Shown here: positions 6,578 to 14,015 of the stretch, piece by piece
Numbering within the stretch: the first letter of the stretch is position 1
Layout of the letters: each line of letters begins with the position of its first letter
DNA from: Pseudomonadota bacterium
Lineage (GTDB): Bacteria > Pseudomonadota > Alphaproteobacteria > Rhizobiales > Hyphomicrobiaceae
Length of the DNA stretch: 14,541 nucleotides
Assembly (NCBI GenBank): GCA_023410905.1
Contig: JAEYPL010000065.1
Span: forward strand, 1 to 14,541
Direction of reading: 5' to 3'
Translations under genes and position numbers: made by a program
The notes under the pieces: model-generated
Seen by the model: the letters and a program-made list of their open reading frames with translations, nothing else
The model's database searches: none
Told to the model about the DNA's origin: nothing

Positions 6578-8080
6578 ATGTGGGATCTCATTTCCAATCT
6601 TCAGCTCGGCCTCAGCGTTGCTGGCTCGCTCAAGAACGCGGGGCTTTGCTTTCTCGGCTGTTTGATCGGCACGCTCATCGGCGTGCTGCCGGGCGTCGGG
6701 CCGATCGCGACCATCGCGATGCTGCTTCCGCTGACATTCGGGCTCGATCCGGTTGGCGCGCTGATCATGCTCGCCGGCATCTACTATGGTGCGCAGTACG
6801 GCGGCTCGACCACGGCGATCCTCGTCAATATTCCGGGTGAAGCGACGGCCGTCGTCACCGTCCTCGACGGCCACCAGATGGCCAAGCAGGGCCGCGCCGG
6901 CATCGCGCTCGGTATCGCCGCCATCGGCTCGTTCATTGCGGGCACGATCGCGACGGTCATCATTGCCGCCGCTGCAAAGCCGCTCACGACGCTCGCGCTG
7001 CTGTTCGGGCCGGCGGACTACTTCGCGCTGATGGTGCTCGGCCTCATGTTCGCCGTCGTGCTGGCGCGCGGATCGGTGCCGAAGGCCATCGCCATGATCC
7101 TTTTCGGCATCCTGCTCTCGACCGTCGGCACCGACATCGAGACCGGCGAGGAACGATTGACGTTCGGCTGGATGGAGATCGCCGACGGCATCGACTTCGC
7201 GGTCATCGCCATGGGCATGTTCGGGTTCGCGGAAATCCTGCGCAATCTCGAACACAAGGAAGCCCGTGCCGTCGTCAGCAGTAAGATCGGCCGCCTGCTA
7301 CCGAACATGGAGGACTTCAAGGCGTCCTTTGCGCCGATCCTGCGCGGCACGGGCATCGGCTCCATCCTCGGCTTCCTGCCCGGAAACGGCGCCGTACTCG
7401 GCCCGTTCGCAGCTTACTCGATCGAGAAGAAACTCGCGAAGGATCCCTCTCGCTTCGGCCAGGGTGCGATCGAGGGCGTGGCCGGCCCGGAGTCCGCCAA
7501 CAATGCGGGCGCACAGACAGCGTTCATCCCGCTGCTCACGCTCGGCATTCCACCCAATGCCGTGATGGCGCTGATGATCGGCGCCATGACCATCCACGGC
7601 ATCGTGCCAGGTCCACAGATCATCACTAAGCAGCCCGAACTCTTCTGGGGCATGATCGCCTCGATGTGGATCGGCAATCTCATGCTGCTGATCATCAACC
7701 TGCCGCTGATCGGCATCTGGGTGAAGCTGCTGCGCGTGCCCTACAGGCTGATGTTCCCGGCGATCATCATCTTCTGCTGCATCGGTATCTACTCGATCAA
7801 CAACTCACCGACCGAAGTCGTCCTTACAGCTGTCTTCGCGCTCTTCGGCTACACGCTGATCAAGCTCGGTTTCGAAGCGGCACCGCTGCTTCTCGGCTTC
7901 GTGCTCGGCAGGCTGATGGAAGAGAAGCTCCGACAGGCTATGGTCATCTCGCGTGGCAGCCTGTGGACATTCCTGGAGCGTCCGGTTTCGCTGACCTTGC
8001 TCGTGCTTGCGTTGATCATTGTGATCGTCTCGGCACTGCCGGCGATCAGCAAGAGCCGCGAGAAAGTATTCACGGAATGA
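6578..8080 (+). CDS. tctA: Tripartite tricarboxylate transporter, large membrane permease TctA
   Basis: A 500-residue integral membrane protein, the usual TctA length, forming the translocation channel of the TTT system. Family motifs are plain: GVLPGVGP at 35-42, YGGSTTAILVNIPGE at about 74-88, GFLPGNGAVLGP in the second half (an internal-repeat counterpart of the first motif), and GVAGPESANNAGAQ at 300-313 followed by FIPLLTLGIP. Hydrophobic segments cover nearly the whole length, with the C-terminal ones around VSLTLLVLALIIVIVSALPA. The ATG at 6578 has GAGG (6567-6570) overlapping the tctB stop. It acts with TctB in the membrane and TctC in the periplasm; the substrate cannot be read from the sequence. 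Confidence 0.97.
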   Translation: MWDLISNLQLGLSVAGSLKNAGLCFLGCLIGTLIGVLPGVGPIATIAMLLPLTFGLDPVGALIMLAGIYYGAQYGGSTTAILVNIPGEATAVVTVLDGHQMAKQGRAGIALGIAAIGSFIAGTIATVIIAAAAKPLTTLALLFGPADYFALMVLGLMFAVVLARGSVPKAIAMILFGILLSTVGTDIETGEERLTFGWMEIADGIDFAVIAMGMFGFAEILRNLEHKEARAVVSSKIGRLLPNMEDFKASFAPILRGTGIGSILGFLPGNGAVLGPFAAYSIEKKLAKDPSRFGQGAIEGVAGPESANNAGAQTAFIPLLTLGIPPNAVMALMIGAMTIHGIVPGPQIITKQPELFWGMIASMWIGNLMLLIINLPLIGIWVKLLRVPYRLMFPAIIIFCCIGIYSINNSPTEVVLTAVFALFGYTLIKLGFEAAPLLLGFVLGRLMEEKLRQAMVISRGSLWTFLERPVSLTLLVLALIIVIVSALPAISKSREKVFTE

Positions 8081-8131
8081 GCGCCCAAAGCGCCGCCCTA
8101 ACTACAACAACAAACGACACCAACAACTTGT

Positions 8132-8137
8132 GAGGAG
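8132..8137 (+). promoter_or_regulatory. Ribosome binding site that fixes the tctC start
   Basis: GAGGAG lies seven bases before the ATG at 8145. A GTG at 8130 is in frame but overlaps this site, so it is unlikely to be the start. The 64-base leader before the ATG is CA-rich and looks unstructured (8098-8128), which would favour efficient translation of the binding protein. Confidence 0.65.
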
Positions 8138-8144
8138 ACTGGCA

Positions 8145-9119
8145 ATGCAATTCACACGTCGCACAGCGATCGCCGCGATCGCTGCTCTCGGCATGACGGC
8201 GGTGCCCGCCGTCGCGCAGCAGTACCCGACGAAGACCATCACCGCGATCGTTCCGTTCGCTGCCGGCGGTCCGACGGATGTCGTCACGCGCCTCGTGACC
8301 GAGCATATGTCCCGCACGCTCGGCCAGCAGATCGTCGTCGAGAATATCGGTGGCGCCGGCGGCTCGATCGGCATGTCGCGCGCCGCCGCAGCAGCACCCG
8401 ATGGCTACACGATCGCCGTCGGCAACATGGGCACGCAGTCGGCGGCGCCCGCGCTCTATCCAAACCTGAAGTACGATCCGGCGACGAGCTTTACCCAGAT
8501 CAGCGTTGTGAACTACACGCCGCAGACCATCGTCTCCAAGAAGGCGCTCGAGCCAGCTGACCTCAAGGCATTTCTCGCCTACCTGAAGGCCAACAGCGAG
8601 AAGATGAACTACGGCCATGCCGGCGTCGGCTCGATCTCGTACGTCTCGGGCCTCGTGTTCAACTCGCAGTTTGGCTTCAAGCCGGGTCTCGTCGCCTACA
8701 AGGGTACCGGACCTGCGCTCAACGATCTTGTCGGCGGCCAGATCGACTACATGGTCGACCAGTCCATGAACGTGATCCCGCAGATCACCGCCGGCACGAT
8801 CAAGGCTTACGCCGTCGCGCATCCCGAGCGGATCGCTGCACTCCCCGATGTGCCGACCACGAAGGAGCTCGGCGTCGACTTCATCTTCAGTGCCTGGAAT
8901 GCGATGGTCGCCCCGAAGGGTCTGCCGAAAGATATCCAGGACAAGCTGGTGGACGCGCTCGGCAAGGCCATGGATGATCCGGTCATCATCAAGCGCTACG
9001 AGGATCTCGGCTCGACGGCCCCCAAGGGTGCCGATCGCGGTCCCGCAGGCCTCCAGAAGCTCGTTGAATCGGAAGTCGCGCGCATTACACCGGTTCTCAA
9101 GGCGGCAGCCGCGAAGTAA
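8145..9119 (+). CDS. tctC: Tripartite tricarboxylate transporter substrate-binding protein TctC (Bug family)
   Basis: A 324-residue periplasmic solute receptor. The N-terminus is a signal peptide: MQFTRRTAIAAIAALGM followed by TAVPAVAQQ, with likely cleavage after AVA (about residue 23). The twin Arg before a short hydrophobic run leaves Tat export possible. The mature protein begins YPTKTITAIVPFAAGGPTD, the classic Bug start, where the GGxxD segment helps form the carboxylate-binding pocket. Other hallmarks are VVENIGGAGGSIG, DGYTIAVGN, GSISYVSGLVFNSQF and DVPTTKELGVDF. These receptors bind small carboxylates such as citrate, tartrate, aromatic acids or glutamate; the ligand here is unknown. 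It is the last gene of tctBAC and is followed by a strong terminator. Confidence 0.96.
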   Translation: MQFTRRTAIAAIAALGMTAVPAVAQQYPTKTITAIVPFAAGGPTDVVTRLVTEHMSRTLGQQIVVENIGGAGGSIGMSRAAAAAPDGYTIAVGNMGTQSAAPALYPNLKYDPATSFTQISVVNYTPQTIVSKKALEPADLKAFLAYLKANSEKMNYGHAGVGSISYVSGLVFNSQFGFKPGLVAYKGTGPALNDLVGGQIDYMVDQSMNVIPQITAGTIKAYAVAHPERIAALPDVPTTKELGVDFIFSAWNAMVAPKGLPKDIQDKLVDALGKAMDDPVIIKRYEDLGSTAPKGADRGPAGLQKLVESEVARITPVLKAAAAK

Positions 9120-9165
9120 ATCGCGCGCGCGAGCCTTTCAGTATCGGTAAGTATTGAGAGAATAG

Positions 9166-9199
9166 AATGGGGGTGCGGCTTCGGCCGCCACCCCCATTT
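9166..9199 (+). terminator. Rho-independent terminator of the tctBAC operon
   Basis: Left arm AATGGGGGTGCGGC (9166-9179), loop TTCG (9180-9183), right arm GCCGC-C-ACCCCCATT (9184-9198) with one bulged C, then TTTGCATTGTATT. The long GC-rich stem with a stable TTCG tetraloop and a T-rich tail is a convincing terminator. It separates tctC from fadE. Confidence 0.9.
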
Positions 9200-9287
9200 G
9201 CATTGTATTGGCAGCATGAGCCGCCAAATGCGTCGCATCGGGGCGGCCAAGGGCGTATAAGACTGCGGAGATACCAGATCGGAAAGG

Positions 9288-9312
9288 CAACCTGCCCTCG
9301 GGGCTGGCGTTG
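9288..9312 (+). promoter_or_regulatory. Imperfect hairpin in the fadE leader
   Basis: GCCC (9294-9297), loop TCG, GGGC (9301-9304), extended by CC/GG beyond a T-T mismatch and by CAA/TTG beyond a bulge. It ends nine bases before the AGGAGG ribosome binding site. It may affect translation or be chance in GC-rich DNA. A short palindrome ATGCG-T-CGCAT also lies upstream at 9228-9238. Confidence 0.22.
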
Positions 9313-9320
9313 TCATGACG

Positions 9321-9326
9321 AGGAGG
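9321..9326 (+). promoter_or_regulatory. Strong ribosome binding site that fixes the fadE start
   Basis: AGGAGG eight bases before the ATG at 9335. It rules against the far upstream in-frame start at 9167, which would lie inside the tctBAC terminator. Confidence 0.8.
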
Positions 9327-9334
9327 CGGGTTCG

Positions 9335-11842
9335 ATGGTAGCGCTGGTATTTGTTTTGGCTTGCGTGATCGCGGCATTCGTCCTTGCGATGCATCGCGCT
9401 TCGATCGTCGCATGGGCTTTGACGGCAGCGGCAGCCGCTGCGGTCTGGCAGACCGGCTTCATCCACGGCGCGTTCTACATGCCCGAGCTTGGCTGGCTCG
9501 GCCTGCTTGGCTGGCTGCCGGCAATCGTACTCGGCTGGCTCGCTGTGCCATCGCTTCGGCGCACGTGGCTGACAGGTCCCATCTACCAGCAGATCCGAAA
9601 GATCCTGCCGCGCGTCTCCGACACCGAGCAACAGGCACTCGAGGCAGGCACAGTCGGCTTCGACGCCGAGATCTTCTCAGGCCAGCCGAATTGGGATCGG
9701 CTCGGCGCAATCCCCGCGATCGAATTGACCGCCGAGGAGCGCGCATTTCTCGATGGACCGACCGCCGAACTCTGCGGCATGATCAACGACTGGCAGGTGC
9801 GCCACAACGATCGCGAGATCCCGAAGGAGATCTGGGATTTCACCAAGCGCCACGGCTTCCTCGGCATGCTCATCTCCAAGGAGCATGGTGGCCTCGGCTT
9901 CTCTCCGCAGGCGCAGTCGCTCATCCTCGGCAAGATCGCCTCGCGCTCACCGGATGTTTGCACGATCGTCATGGTGCCGAACTCGCTCGGTCCTGGCGAG
10001 CTCATAGAAAAGTACGGCACACCCGAGCAGAAGGAGCATTTCCTGCCGCGCCTCGCGCAGGGCCTCGAAGTGCCTTGCTTCTCTCTCACCGGCCCGACCT
10101 CGGGCTCGGATGCCGCGACCATGCGCGATATCGGCTATGTGACGCGCGGCGTGCATCAGGGCAAGGAAGTGCTCGGCATCCGACTGTCGTGGGAGAAGCG
10201 CTACATCACGCTCGGCCCCGTCGCGACGCTGGTCGGCCTCGCATTCCGCTTGTTCGATCCCGAGAACCATCTCGGCAAAGGCGAGGACATCGGCATCACC
10301 GTCGCGCTCATTCCGGCCGATCACCCCGGCGTACACATCGGCCGGCGCCATCTTCCCTCGGGCGCAGCCTTCCCGAATGGCCCGAACTGGGGCCAGGACG
10401 TTTTCATTCCCATGGACTGGGTCATCGGCGGCGAGCGCATGGTCGGCAACGGCTGGCGCATGCTCATGGAATGTCTTGCTGCCGGTCGCGCGATCTCGCT
10501 TCCCTCGTCGGGTACGGCCGGCGCCAAGATGATGCTGCGCGTGACGACGGCCTACGGCCGCATTCGCAAGCAGTTCGGCCTTCCTGTCGCGAAGATGGAA
10601 GGTCTCGAGGAGCCGCTCACCCGCATGATCGAGACGGCCTACGTCAACGAGGCCGGACGCGCCGTCACGGCAGCGATGGTCTCCGCTGGCGAGAAGCCTT
10701 CGGTGATCTCCGCGATCATGAAATACCAATCGACGGAGAAACTGCGCCAGGCCGTCAACGATGCCATGGACCTGCACGGCGGACGCGGCATCTGCGATGG
10801 ACCGACGAACTACCTCCAGTCGGCTTATCAGATGGTCCCCGTCGGCATCACGGTCGAAGGCGCCAACATTCTGACGCGCTCACTGATCACCTTCGCGCAG
10901 GGTGCTCTGCGCTCGCATCCCTATCTCTACGATGAGATCAAGGCCGCTCAGAATCCCGACCCACGCCGCGGTCTCGCCGCCTTCGATACCGCGTTCGGCA
11001 ACCACGTAACTTTCTCGCTCTCGAATGCCTTCGGCGCCTTCTTTCACAACATCACGGGCGGCCTCTTCGCCGCCGTGCCCGAGAAGGCCTATGGCACCGC
11101 GGAATGGTATCGCCAGCTCGGCCGATCCTCGCGCAACTTCGCGCTCGTTGCGGACGTTACGGTCGCCGTGCTTGGCGGCGGTCTCAAGACGCGGCAGAAA
11201 ATAACGGGCCGCCTCGCCGATGCGCTTTCCGAGCTTTATCTGCTCTCCTGCGTGCTCAAGCGTTACAAAGATGACGGCAAACCGGCCGGCGACCGCCTGA
11301 TCGTCGAGCTCGCGGCGCGCAATTCACTCTACCGCTTCCAGCAGGCCATTGCCGGCACCATCGAGAACTTCCCAAACGGCGTCGTGCGCTTCATGCTGAG
11401 CGTGCTCGTGTTCCCCTTCGGCCGGCCGTACAAACCCGCGAGCGACCGTCTCGGCCATCAGGTCGTCGCGCTCGCCATCCAACCGGGTGAGGTGCGTGAT
11501 CGCCTGACGCGCGATATCTACATCTCCCGTGACGTCAATGACCCGACTGGCCTCCTCGAGGTGACACTCGAGAAGGTCGTCGCCGCCGAAGAAGCCGAGC
11601 GCAAGCTCGAGCGTGCGATCCGAGCTGGCACCGTGCGCCGCTATCACGGCATCGACTGGCTCGGCGACGCGGAGAAAGCGGGTGTTCTCACGAAAGAGGA
11701 GACGGCGCTCCTTCGCGAAGTGGAGACGCTCACCGCACGCGTCATCGCGGTCGATCACTTCGATCCTGCCGAACTCAAACCGAACTACATGAAGCCCGGG
11801 CACAACGCCGCTGCCATCCAGCGTAGTGCCGCAGCCGAGTAA
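9335..11842 (+). CDS. fadE: FadE-type acyl-CoA dehydrogenase
   Basis: An 835-residue enzyme (E. coli FadE is 814) that oxidises acyl-CoA to trans-2-enoyl-CoA, the first step of fatty-acid beta-oxidation. Two or three hydrophobic segments at about 1-75 suggest membrane attachment, as in FadE. The dehydrogenase core follows, with LTGPTSGSDA (251-260), SWEKRYITLGPVATLVGLAF, IGRRHLPSGAAFPNGPNWG and DVFIPMDWVIGG, KMEGLEEPL and HGGRGI. ITVEGANILTRSLITFAQGA holds E508, in the position of the catalytic base. The C-terminal third is the FadE-specific region (AVLGGGLKTRQKITGRLADALSELYL; DFDPAEL...P), absent from short acyl-CoA dehydrogenases. The next gene begins 19 bases later and encodes the following two steps, so the pair is probably one operon. 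Confidence 0.97.
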   Translation: MVALVFVLACVIAAFVLAMHRASIVAWALTAAAAAAVWQTGFIHGAFYMPELGWLGLLGWLPAIVLGWLAVPSLRRTWLTGPIYQQIRKILPRVSDTEQQALEAGTVGFDAEIFSGQPNWDRLGAIPAIELTAEERAFLDGPTAELCGMINDWQVRHNDREIPKEIWDFTKRHGFLGMLISKEHGGLGFSPQAQSLILGKIASRSPDVCTIVMVPNSLGPGELIEKYGTPEQKEHFLPRLAQGLEVPCFSLTGPTSGSDAATMRDIGYVTRGVHQGKEVLGIRLSWEKRYITLGPVATLVGLAFRLFDPENHLGKGEDIGITVALIPADHPGVHIGRRHLPSGAAFPNGPNWGQDVFIPMDWVIGGERMVGNGWRMLMECLAAGRAISLPSSGTAGAKMMLRVTTAYGRIRKQFGLPVAKMEGLEEPLTRMIETAYVNEAGRAVTAAMVSAGEKPSVISAIMKYQSTEKLRQAVNDAMDLHGGRGICDGPTNYLQSAYQMVPVGITVEGANILTRSLITFAQGALRSHPYLYDEIKAAQNPDPRRGLAAFDTAFGNHVTFSLSNAFGAFFHNITGGLFAAVPEKAYGTAEWYRQLGRSSRNFALVADVTVAVLGGGLKTRQKITGRLADALSELYLLSCVLKRYKDDGKPAGDRLIVELAARNSLYRFQQAIAGTIENFPNGVVRFMLSVLVFPFGRPYKPASDRLGHQVVALAIQPGEVRDRLTRDIYISRDVNDPTGLLEVTLEKVVAAEEAERKLERAIRAGTVRRYHGIDWLGDAEKAGVLTKEETALLREVETLTARVIAVDHFDPAELKPNYMKPGHNAAAIQRSAAAE

Positions 11843-11861
11843 CCAGCGTGAGAGGTCTCCA

Positions 11862-13853
11862 ATGACCGATATGAGCAGCCTTCGAGACTGGCGCTTCTCC
11901 GTCGACGAGCAGCAGATCGCCTGGGCCATCTTCGACCGCGAAGGTGAGAGCCAGAATTCGCTCGGCCGTCGCCCGCTCGAAGAGCTTGGCGCCATCATCG
12001 AGCGCGTCGAAGCCGGCGCTCGCGATCGCTCGATCGTCGGCCTCGCGATCCTCTCGGGAAAAGAGAAGGGCTTCATCGTCGGCGCTGACGTGCGCGAGTT
12101 CGAGCAGTTCACAACCGAGGCAGAAGTGCGCGAAGCCCTGCGCCCGGTGCTCGACATGCTCGATCGCATCGAGAAGATGCCCGTGCCGGTCGTCTGCGGG
12201 ATCCACGGCTTCTGCCTCGGCGGCGGACTTGAGCTGGCCCTCGCCTGCCACTATCGCATTGCCACGCGCGACGACAGCACGCGCGTCGGTTTTCCCGAAG
12301 TGCGTCTCGGCATATTTCCCGGCTTCAACGGCACAGCCCGTTCGATCCGCCAAGCCGGCGCGCTCGGCGCCATGCCGATGATGCTTTCCGGCTCCATGGT
12401 CCGCGCGAGCGCCGCCCGCGCCATGGGCCTCATCGACGAGCTGGTCGCGAGCCCGGCGAACCTTTCCTGGGCCGCGCGCAAAGCCATCACACAGAAGCGT
12501 CGCTCGAAGCCCATGGGCGGCTGGCGCAATCTCGCGCGCCTCTGGCCGGCGCGGAATCTCGTCGTCTCCAAGATGCGCGCCGAGACCGCGAAGAAGGTGC
12601 GAGAGGCCCATTATCCCGCGCCTTTCCGCCTCATCGACCTCTTCGAGCAGCATGGCGGCGATCTCGACGCCATGAAATCCGCCGAGACGCAGGCCTTCGC
12701 GCCACTCATGGTCTCCGATACCTCGCGCAATCTCCGCCGCGTGTTCAAGCTCATGGAGATGCTCAAGGCGCAGGCGCCGAAGGACATCAACTTCAAGCCA
12801 CAACGCGTGCACGTGATCGGCGCCGGCGTCATGGGGGCCGACATTGCTGGCTGGTGTGTTGCGCAAGGCATGGAAGTGACGCTGCAGGATCTCTCCGCCG
12901 ACGCGATCGCCAAGGGCATTGCTGCGCAGAGCAAGCTGTTCGGGCGCCGATTCCGCACGAAAGCGCTCAAGGACGCTGCCAAGGCGCGCCTGATCGCCGA
13001 TCCGAACGGCGATGGCATCGCGCGTGCCGATGTGGTGATCGAGGCTATTGTCGAGAAAGTCGAGGTCAAGCAGAACCTGTTCAAGAGCCTCGAAGGCAAG
13101 ATGAAGCTCGGCGCCGTGATGGCCACCAATACGTCATCGATCATGATCGAGGACATCGCTGCCGGCCTGAGCGACCCTGGCCGCCTGATCGGCATCCATT
13201 TCTTCAATCCGGTCGCGCAGATGCCGCTCGTCGAGGTGATCCGCGGCAACCAATCGCGCGAGGATGAAGTCCGCAAGGGCTGCGCGTTCGTCACGGCCAT
13301 CGACAAGTTCCCGCTCATCGTCAAGAGCAACCCCGGCTTCCTCGTCAATCGCGTACTCGCGCCCTACATGATGAATGCCATGCTGCGCCTCGAGAAGGGC
13401 GAAGCCGCAGAGCTGCTCGATGAAGCCGCGCGCACGTTCGGCATGCCCATGGGGCCGATCGAACTGGCCGATACGGTCGGGCTCGACATCTGTGCGCACG
13501 TCGGACGCATTCTCGGCTTCTCCGCTGATGGCTCGCGCCTGGAGCGCCTGGTAGCCGCCAACAAGCTCGGCAAGAAGACGGGCGAGGGCTTCTACGTCTG
13601 GAAGGACGGCAAGCCGGTGAAGACCGAGAAGCCGTACGACAAGCGCGATCTCGAGCGCATCGGACGCGAGCTCGCCGAGCCTCTCATCAGCGAATGCGAG
13701 AAGTGCCTCGCGGAGGGCATTGTCGAGAACGCCGATCTTGTCGATGCGGGCGTCATTTTCGGCACGGGCTTTGCGCCCTTCCGCGGCGGACCATTGCACT
13801 ACCGCGCATCTTCTGGCGGAAAGGTTGCGCCAGCGCAGCAGGCGGCTAAATAG
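11862..13853 (+). CDS. FadB/FadJ-type enoyl-CoA hydratase / 3-hydroxyacyl-CoA dehydrogenase
   Basis: A 663-residue bifunctional beta-oxidation enzyme. Residues about 1-195 form a crotonase domain with both catalytic Glu: E124 (GGGLELALAC) and E146 (GFPEVRLGIFPG). The NAD-binding 3-hydroxyacyl-CoA dehydrogenase domain starts near 315 with VIGAGVMGADIAGW (G320, G322, G325) and contains GIHFFNPVAQMPLVEVIRG, where H446 is the catalytic His. Two C-terminal dehydrogenase segments follow (SNPGFLVNRVLAPYMMNA; FGTGFAPFRGGPLHY). It converts enoyl-CoA to 3-ketoacyl-CoA. The ATG at 11862 has AGAGG at 11851-11855; the ATG at 11871 is an alternative. It is slightly shorter than E. coli FadB or FadJ (about 715-730), and the paralogue type cannot be settled. 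The thiolase partner is not in the window. Confidence 0.95.
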   Translation: MTDMSSLRDWRFSVDEQQIAWAIFDREGESQNSLGRRPLEELGAIIERVEAGARDRSIVGLAILSGKEKGFIVGADVREFEQFTTEAEVREALRPVLDMLDRIEKMPVPVVCGIHGFCLGGGLELALACHYRIATRDDSTRVGFPEVRLGIFPGFNGTARSIRQAGALGAMPMMLSGSMVRASAARAMGLIDELVASPANLSWAARKAITQKRRSKPMGGWRNLARLWPARNLVVSKMRAETAKKVREAHYPAPFRLIDLFEQHGGDLDAMKSAETQAFAPLMVSDTSRNLRRVFKLMEMLKAQAPKDINFKPQRVHVIGAGVMGADIAGWCVAQGMEVTLQDLSADAIAKGIAAQSKLFGRRFRTKALKDAAKARLIADPNGDGIARADVVIEAIVEKVEVKQNLFKSLEGKMKLGAVMATNTSSIMIEDIAAGLSDPGRLIGIHFFNPVAQMPLVEVIRGNQSREDEVRKGCAFVTAIDKFPLIVKSNPGFLVNRVLAPYMMNAMLRLEKGEAAELLDEAARTFGMPMGPIELADTVGLDICAHVGRILGFSADGSRLERLVAANKLGKKTGEGFYVWKDGKPVKTEKPYDKRDLERIGRELAEPLISECEKCLAEGIVENADLVDAGVIFGTGFAPFRGGPLHYRASSGGKVAPAQQAAK

Positions 13854-13909
13854 GCCTCGGCGGCGTCGACATTGCGCGAGAGCAGCGGCTCGGCTATTGC
13901 TGCATCGCG

Positions 13910-13927
13910 ATCCTGCCGTGGCAGGAT
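13910..13927 (+). repeat. Hairpin between the beta-oxidation operon and tRNA-Arg
   Basis: ATCCTGCC (13910-13917), GT, GGCAGGAT (13920-13927): a perfect dyad, realistically a seven-base stem with a CGTG loop. No T run follows, so it is at best a weak terminator for the fadE transcript. TCCTGCCG inside it (13911-13918) recurs in the T-arm of the tRNA at 13999-14006. Confidence 0.4.
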
Positions 13928-13938
13928 GCCTAGATCGG

Positions 13939-14015
13939 GGCCCCGTAGCTCAGCTGGATAGAGCATCCGCCTTCTAAGCGGATGGTCGCAGGTTCGAGTC
14001 CTGCCGGGGTCGCCA
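13939..14015 (+). tRNA. tRNA-Arg, anticodon TCT
   Basis: The cloverleaf can be drawn by eye over 77 bases. The acceptor stem is GGCCCCG with CGGGGTC (one G-T pair), and the D-arm is GCTCAGCTGGATAGAGC. The anticodon stem is TCCGC/GCGGA with loop CTTCTAA, giving anticodon TCT at 13973-13975, which reads AGA. The T-arm is GCAGG-TTCGAGT-CCTGC, with discriminator G at 14012 and an encoded CCA end. The structure is intact. Its 3' half is also antisense coding sequence for the end of the neighbouring recombinase, which marks it as a probable integration site. Confidence 0.97.

Noticed and set aside
5864..7255. A 463-residue open frame on the minus strand opposite the YfhO-like gene's end, tctB and tctA.
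   Set aside because: Its composition is charged and low-complexity (rich in E, R, D, H, A), as expected from the antisense of GC-rich membrane genes, while the plus strand encodes clear TctB and TctA proteins.
9256..9261. TATAAG as a -10 element for fadE.
   Set aside because: No reasonable -35 hexamer lies at the right distance upstream (around 9233-9238), so a promoter call is not supported.
9167..9334. A 56-residue N-terminal extension of FadE.
   Set aside because: It would start inside the tctBAC terminator hairpin, and the ATG at 9335 has an ideal AGGAGG site.
9361..10935. A 524-codon plus-strand frame within fadE.
   Set aside because: Arg/His-rich translation typical of a shifted GC-rich frame; the fadE frame is unmistakable.
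11775..12866. A 363-residue minus-strand frame opposite the FadB/J-type gene.
   Set aside because: Shadow composition and no motif; the plus-strand gene has complete catalytic motifs in the same interval.
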